A DNA stretch of 6,260 nt from Gammaproteobacteria bacterium (GTDB lineage: Bacteria > Pseudomonadota > Gammaproteobacteria > Steroidobacterales > Steroidobacteraceae). The notes below the pieces were generated by a model, which was given only the letters and a program-made list of their open reading frames with translations, ran no database searches and was not told the origin of the DNA. Each line of letters begins with the position of its first letter. Positions within the stretch are counted from its first letter, which is position 1. This document shows positions 4,891 through 6,260 of the stretch, one piece after another. The stretch covers positions 1 through 6,260 of the forward strand of contig JASHUC010000432.1 of assembly GCA_030040235.1 (NCBI GenBank), read 5' to 3'. A program made the position numbers and the translations under genes.

Positions 4891-6260
4891 ATGTCAGCGT
4901 CGCCCTACAAGCAGCTCGAGCAGGAATTCAAGCGTCTGCACGCCTTCCGGGGCGCGCTGTCGCTCCTGCGTTGGGATGCCGCCGTGATGATGCCTCGCGG
5001 CAGCGCGGACGTTCGCGGCGAGCAGCTCGCGGCGCTCGAGACCGAATACCACGCGCTGCTCACCTCGCCGCGCATCACGCGGCTGCTCGATCGCGCGCAG
5101 GCCAATGCGCCGGGTCTCACCGACTGGCAGATCGCGAACCTTCGCGAGATGCGCCGCCAGCGTGACCACGCCATTGCAACCCCGGTTTCGCTCATCTCGC
5201 GGCTCGCCCGCGCCACCTCGCGCGCCGAGGTCCGATGGCTCGAGGCGCGTCACCAGGGCCGTTTCGAGCTCTTCGCGCCGCATCTCGAGGAGGTGGTGAA
5301 CCTCGTCCGGGACAAGGCGGCGCTGCTCGGCCAGGCGCTCAACCTCGCCCCCTACGACGCACTCGTCGATGAGTTCAGCCCGGGCATCACGACCGCCGAC
5401 ATCGAAGCGGTGTTCAAGGCGCTCTCGCGCGGGCTTCCCGCGCTCATCCGCGAGGTGATCGGACTGCAGGACGGACATCCGCCGCAGCCGCTCAGCGGCA
5501 AGTTCGCGCCGGCCAAGCAGCGGGCGCTCGCCGTAGAGATCATGAAGGCCGTCGGCTTTCCCTTCGATCGTGGCCGCCTGGACGAGAGCGAGCATCCGTT
5601 CACCGAGGGTGTACCCGGCGATATCCGCGTGACCACGCGCTTCGACAACGCGGACCTGTTCTCGGGGCTGCTGGGCGCGTTGCACGAGACGGGCCATGCG
5701 ATGTACGACCTCGGCTTGCCGCAGGAGTGGCGCGATCAGCCGGTCGGCCGCGACCGAGGCATGGCCCTCGAGGAGAGTCAGTCGCTGCTGCTCGAGATGC
5801 TCGTGTGCCGCAGCCGTGCCTTCGTCACCTATCTGCACCCGCTCCTGATCAAGCACTTCACCGTCGCCGGTCCCGAATGGGAGCCGGAGAACCTCTACGC
5901 GCACTTGACGCGGGTGCGGCGCAGCCTCATAAGGGTCGATGCGGACGAGCTCACGTATCCGCTGCATATCCTGCTGCGTTACGAGCTCGAGAAGAAGCTG
6001 CTCAACGGCGAGCTTGCCGTGCGCGATCTGCCCGACGCCTGGAACAGCGGCATGGAGCAGCGGCTCGGCATCCGCCCAGGCAACGATTCGGAGGGGTGCC
6101 TGCAGGACATCCACTGGGCCGTCGGCTCCTTCGGCTACTTTCCCTCCTATGCGCTCGGGGCGGTGATGGCGGTCCAGCTCTACGACACCCTGCGCGCAGA
6201 GCTCCCGGCCCTCGATGCCGAGATCGCGCGAGGGGAGTTCTCGAGCCTGTTCGGCTGGCT
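4891..6260 (+). CDS. M32 family metallocarboxypeptidase (carboxypeptidase Taq type), 3' partial
   Basis: This zinc peptidase removes residues from peptide C-termini in the cytosol, with broad specificity, and probably recycles peptides. The frame runs open from ATG 4891 to the right edge: 456 codons of a family usually near 500, so some 40-50 residues are missing. Family motifs appear in order: LRWDAAVMMP (27-36), YDALVDEFSPG (156-166), HPF (235-237), DIRVTTRF (244-251), the zinc-binding HETGH (265-269), EESQS (294-298) whose E295 fits the third zinc ligand, RVDADELTYPLH (348-359), RYELE (363-367) and HWAVGSFGYFPSY (408-420). The H269 to E295 spacing of 26 equals that of the Pyrococcus enzyme (H273, E299). 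The usual HESQS has Glu instead of His at 294. The start at 4891 puts the conserved WD at the normal distance from the N-terminus; an in-frame ATG at 4825 would add 22 unconserved-looking residues. A weak AGAAG (4882-4886) may serve as Shine-Dalgarno. It has no functional link to the glycogen genes. Confidence 0.95.
   Translation, partial: MSASPYKQLEQEFKRLHAFRGALSLLRWDAAVMMPRGSADVRGEQLAALETEYHALLTSPRITRLLDRAQANAPGLTDWQIANLREMRRQRDHAIATPVSLISRLARATSRAEVRWLEARHQGRFELFAPHLEEVVNLVRDKAALLGQALNLAPYDALVDEFSPGITTADIEAVFKALSRGLPALIREVIGLQDGHPPQPLSGKFAPAKQRALAVEIMKAVGFPFDRGRLDESEHPFTEGVPGDIRVTTRFDNADLFSGLLGALHETGHAMYDLGLPQEWRDQPVGRDRGMALEESQSLLLEMLVCRSRAFVTYLHPLLIKHFTVAGPEWEPENLYAHLTRVRRSLIRVDADELTYPLHILLRYELEKKLLNGELAVRDLPDAWNSGMEQRLGIRPGNDSEGCLQDIHWAVGSFGYFPSYALGAVMAVQLYDTLRAELPALDAEIARGEFSSLFGW

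Noticed and set aside
4894..6114. A 406-codon open frame on the - strand opposite the M32 gene
   Set aside because: It is an antisense shadow. The + strand frame holds every M32 motif in order.

Overview
The window is GC-rich, with G or C at most third codon positions, and almost fully coding. The protein families and gene style suggest a high-GC proteobacterium, most likely a gammaproteobacterium near the Xanthomonadales/Steroidobacterales/Nevskiales. That placement is inference; no rRNA or other phylogenetic marker is present.

Layout. Bases 2-2915 (+ strand) hold a tightly packed run of four genes: the 3' end of an unrecognised gene, a DUF707 glycosyltransferase-like protein (1-base stop/start overlap), a short 4-alpha-glucanotransferase MalQ (9-base gap) and a small LEA2/WHy-domain lipoprotein (4-base GTGA overlap). 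Facing this run on the - strand is glgA, glycogen synthase (4483-3023). The two convergent stop codons are about 107 bases apart, and the gap is filled by one inverted-repeat element (2917-3023). The element has 25-bp arms and two nested hairpins that each carry the 10-mer ACAGGGACGT. Divergent from glgA is a 38-residue single-membrane-segment ORF (4579-4695). After a 195-base intergenic gap with an AT-rich patch comes an M32-family metallocarboxypeptidase (carboxypeptidase Taq type), which runs off the right edge.

How the genes fit together. GlgA builds alpha-1,4-glucan from ADP-glucose, and MalQ rearranges or recycles alpha-1,4-glucan chains, so the centre of the window is a glycogen/maltodextrin locus. 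The DUF707 protein has a GT-A-like acidic triad and may act on another glycan; its co-transcription with malQ is positional evidence only. The lipoprotein and the M32 peptidase have no obvious biochemical link to glycogen. No CRISPR array, tRNA, rRNA, transposase or phage gene was seen. The feature most worth following up is the structured repeat between the convergent genes, which looks like a REP/MITE-class mobile repeat and lies against both stop codons.
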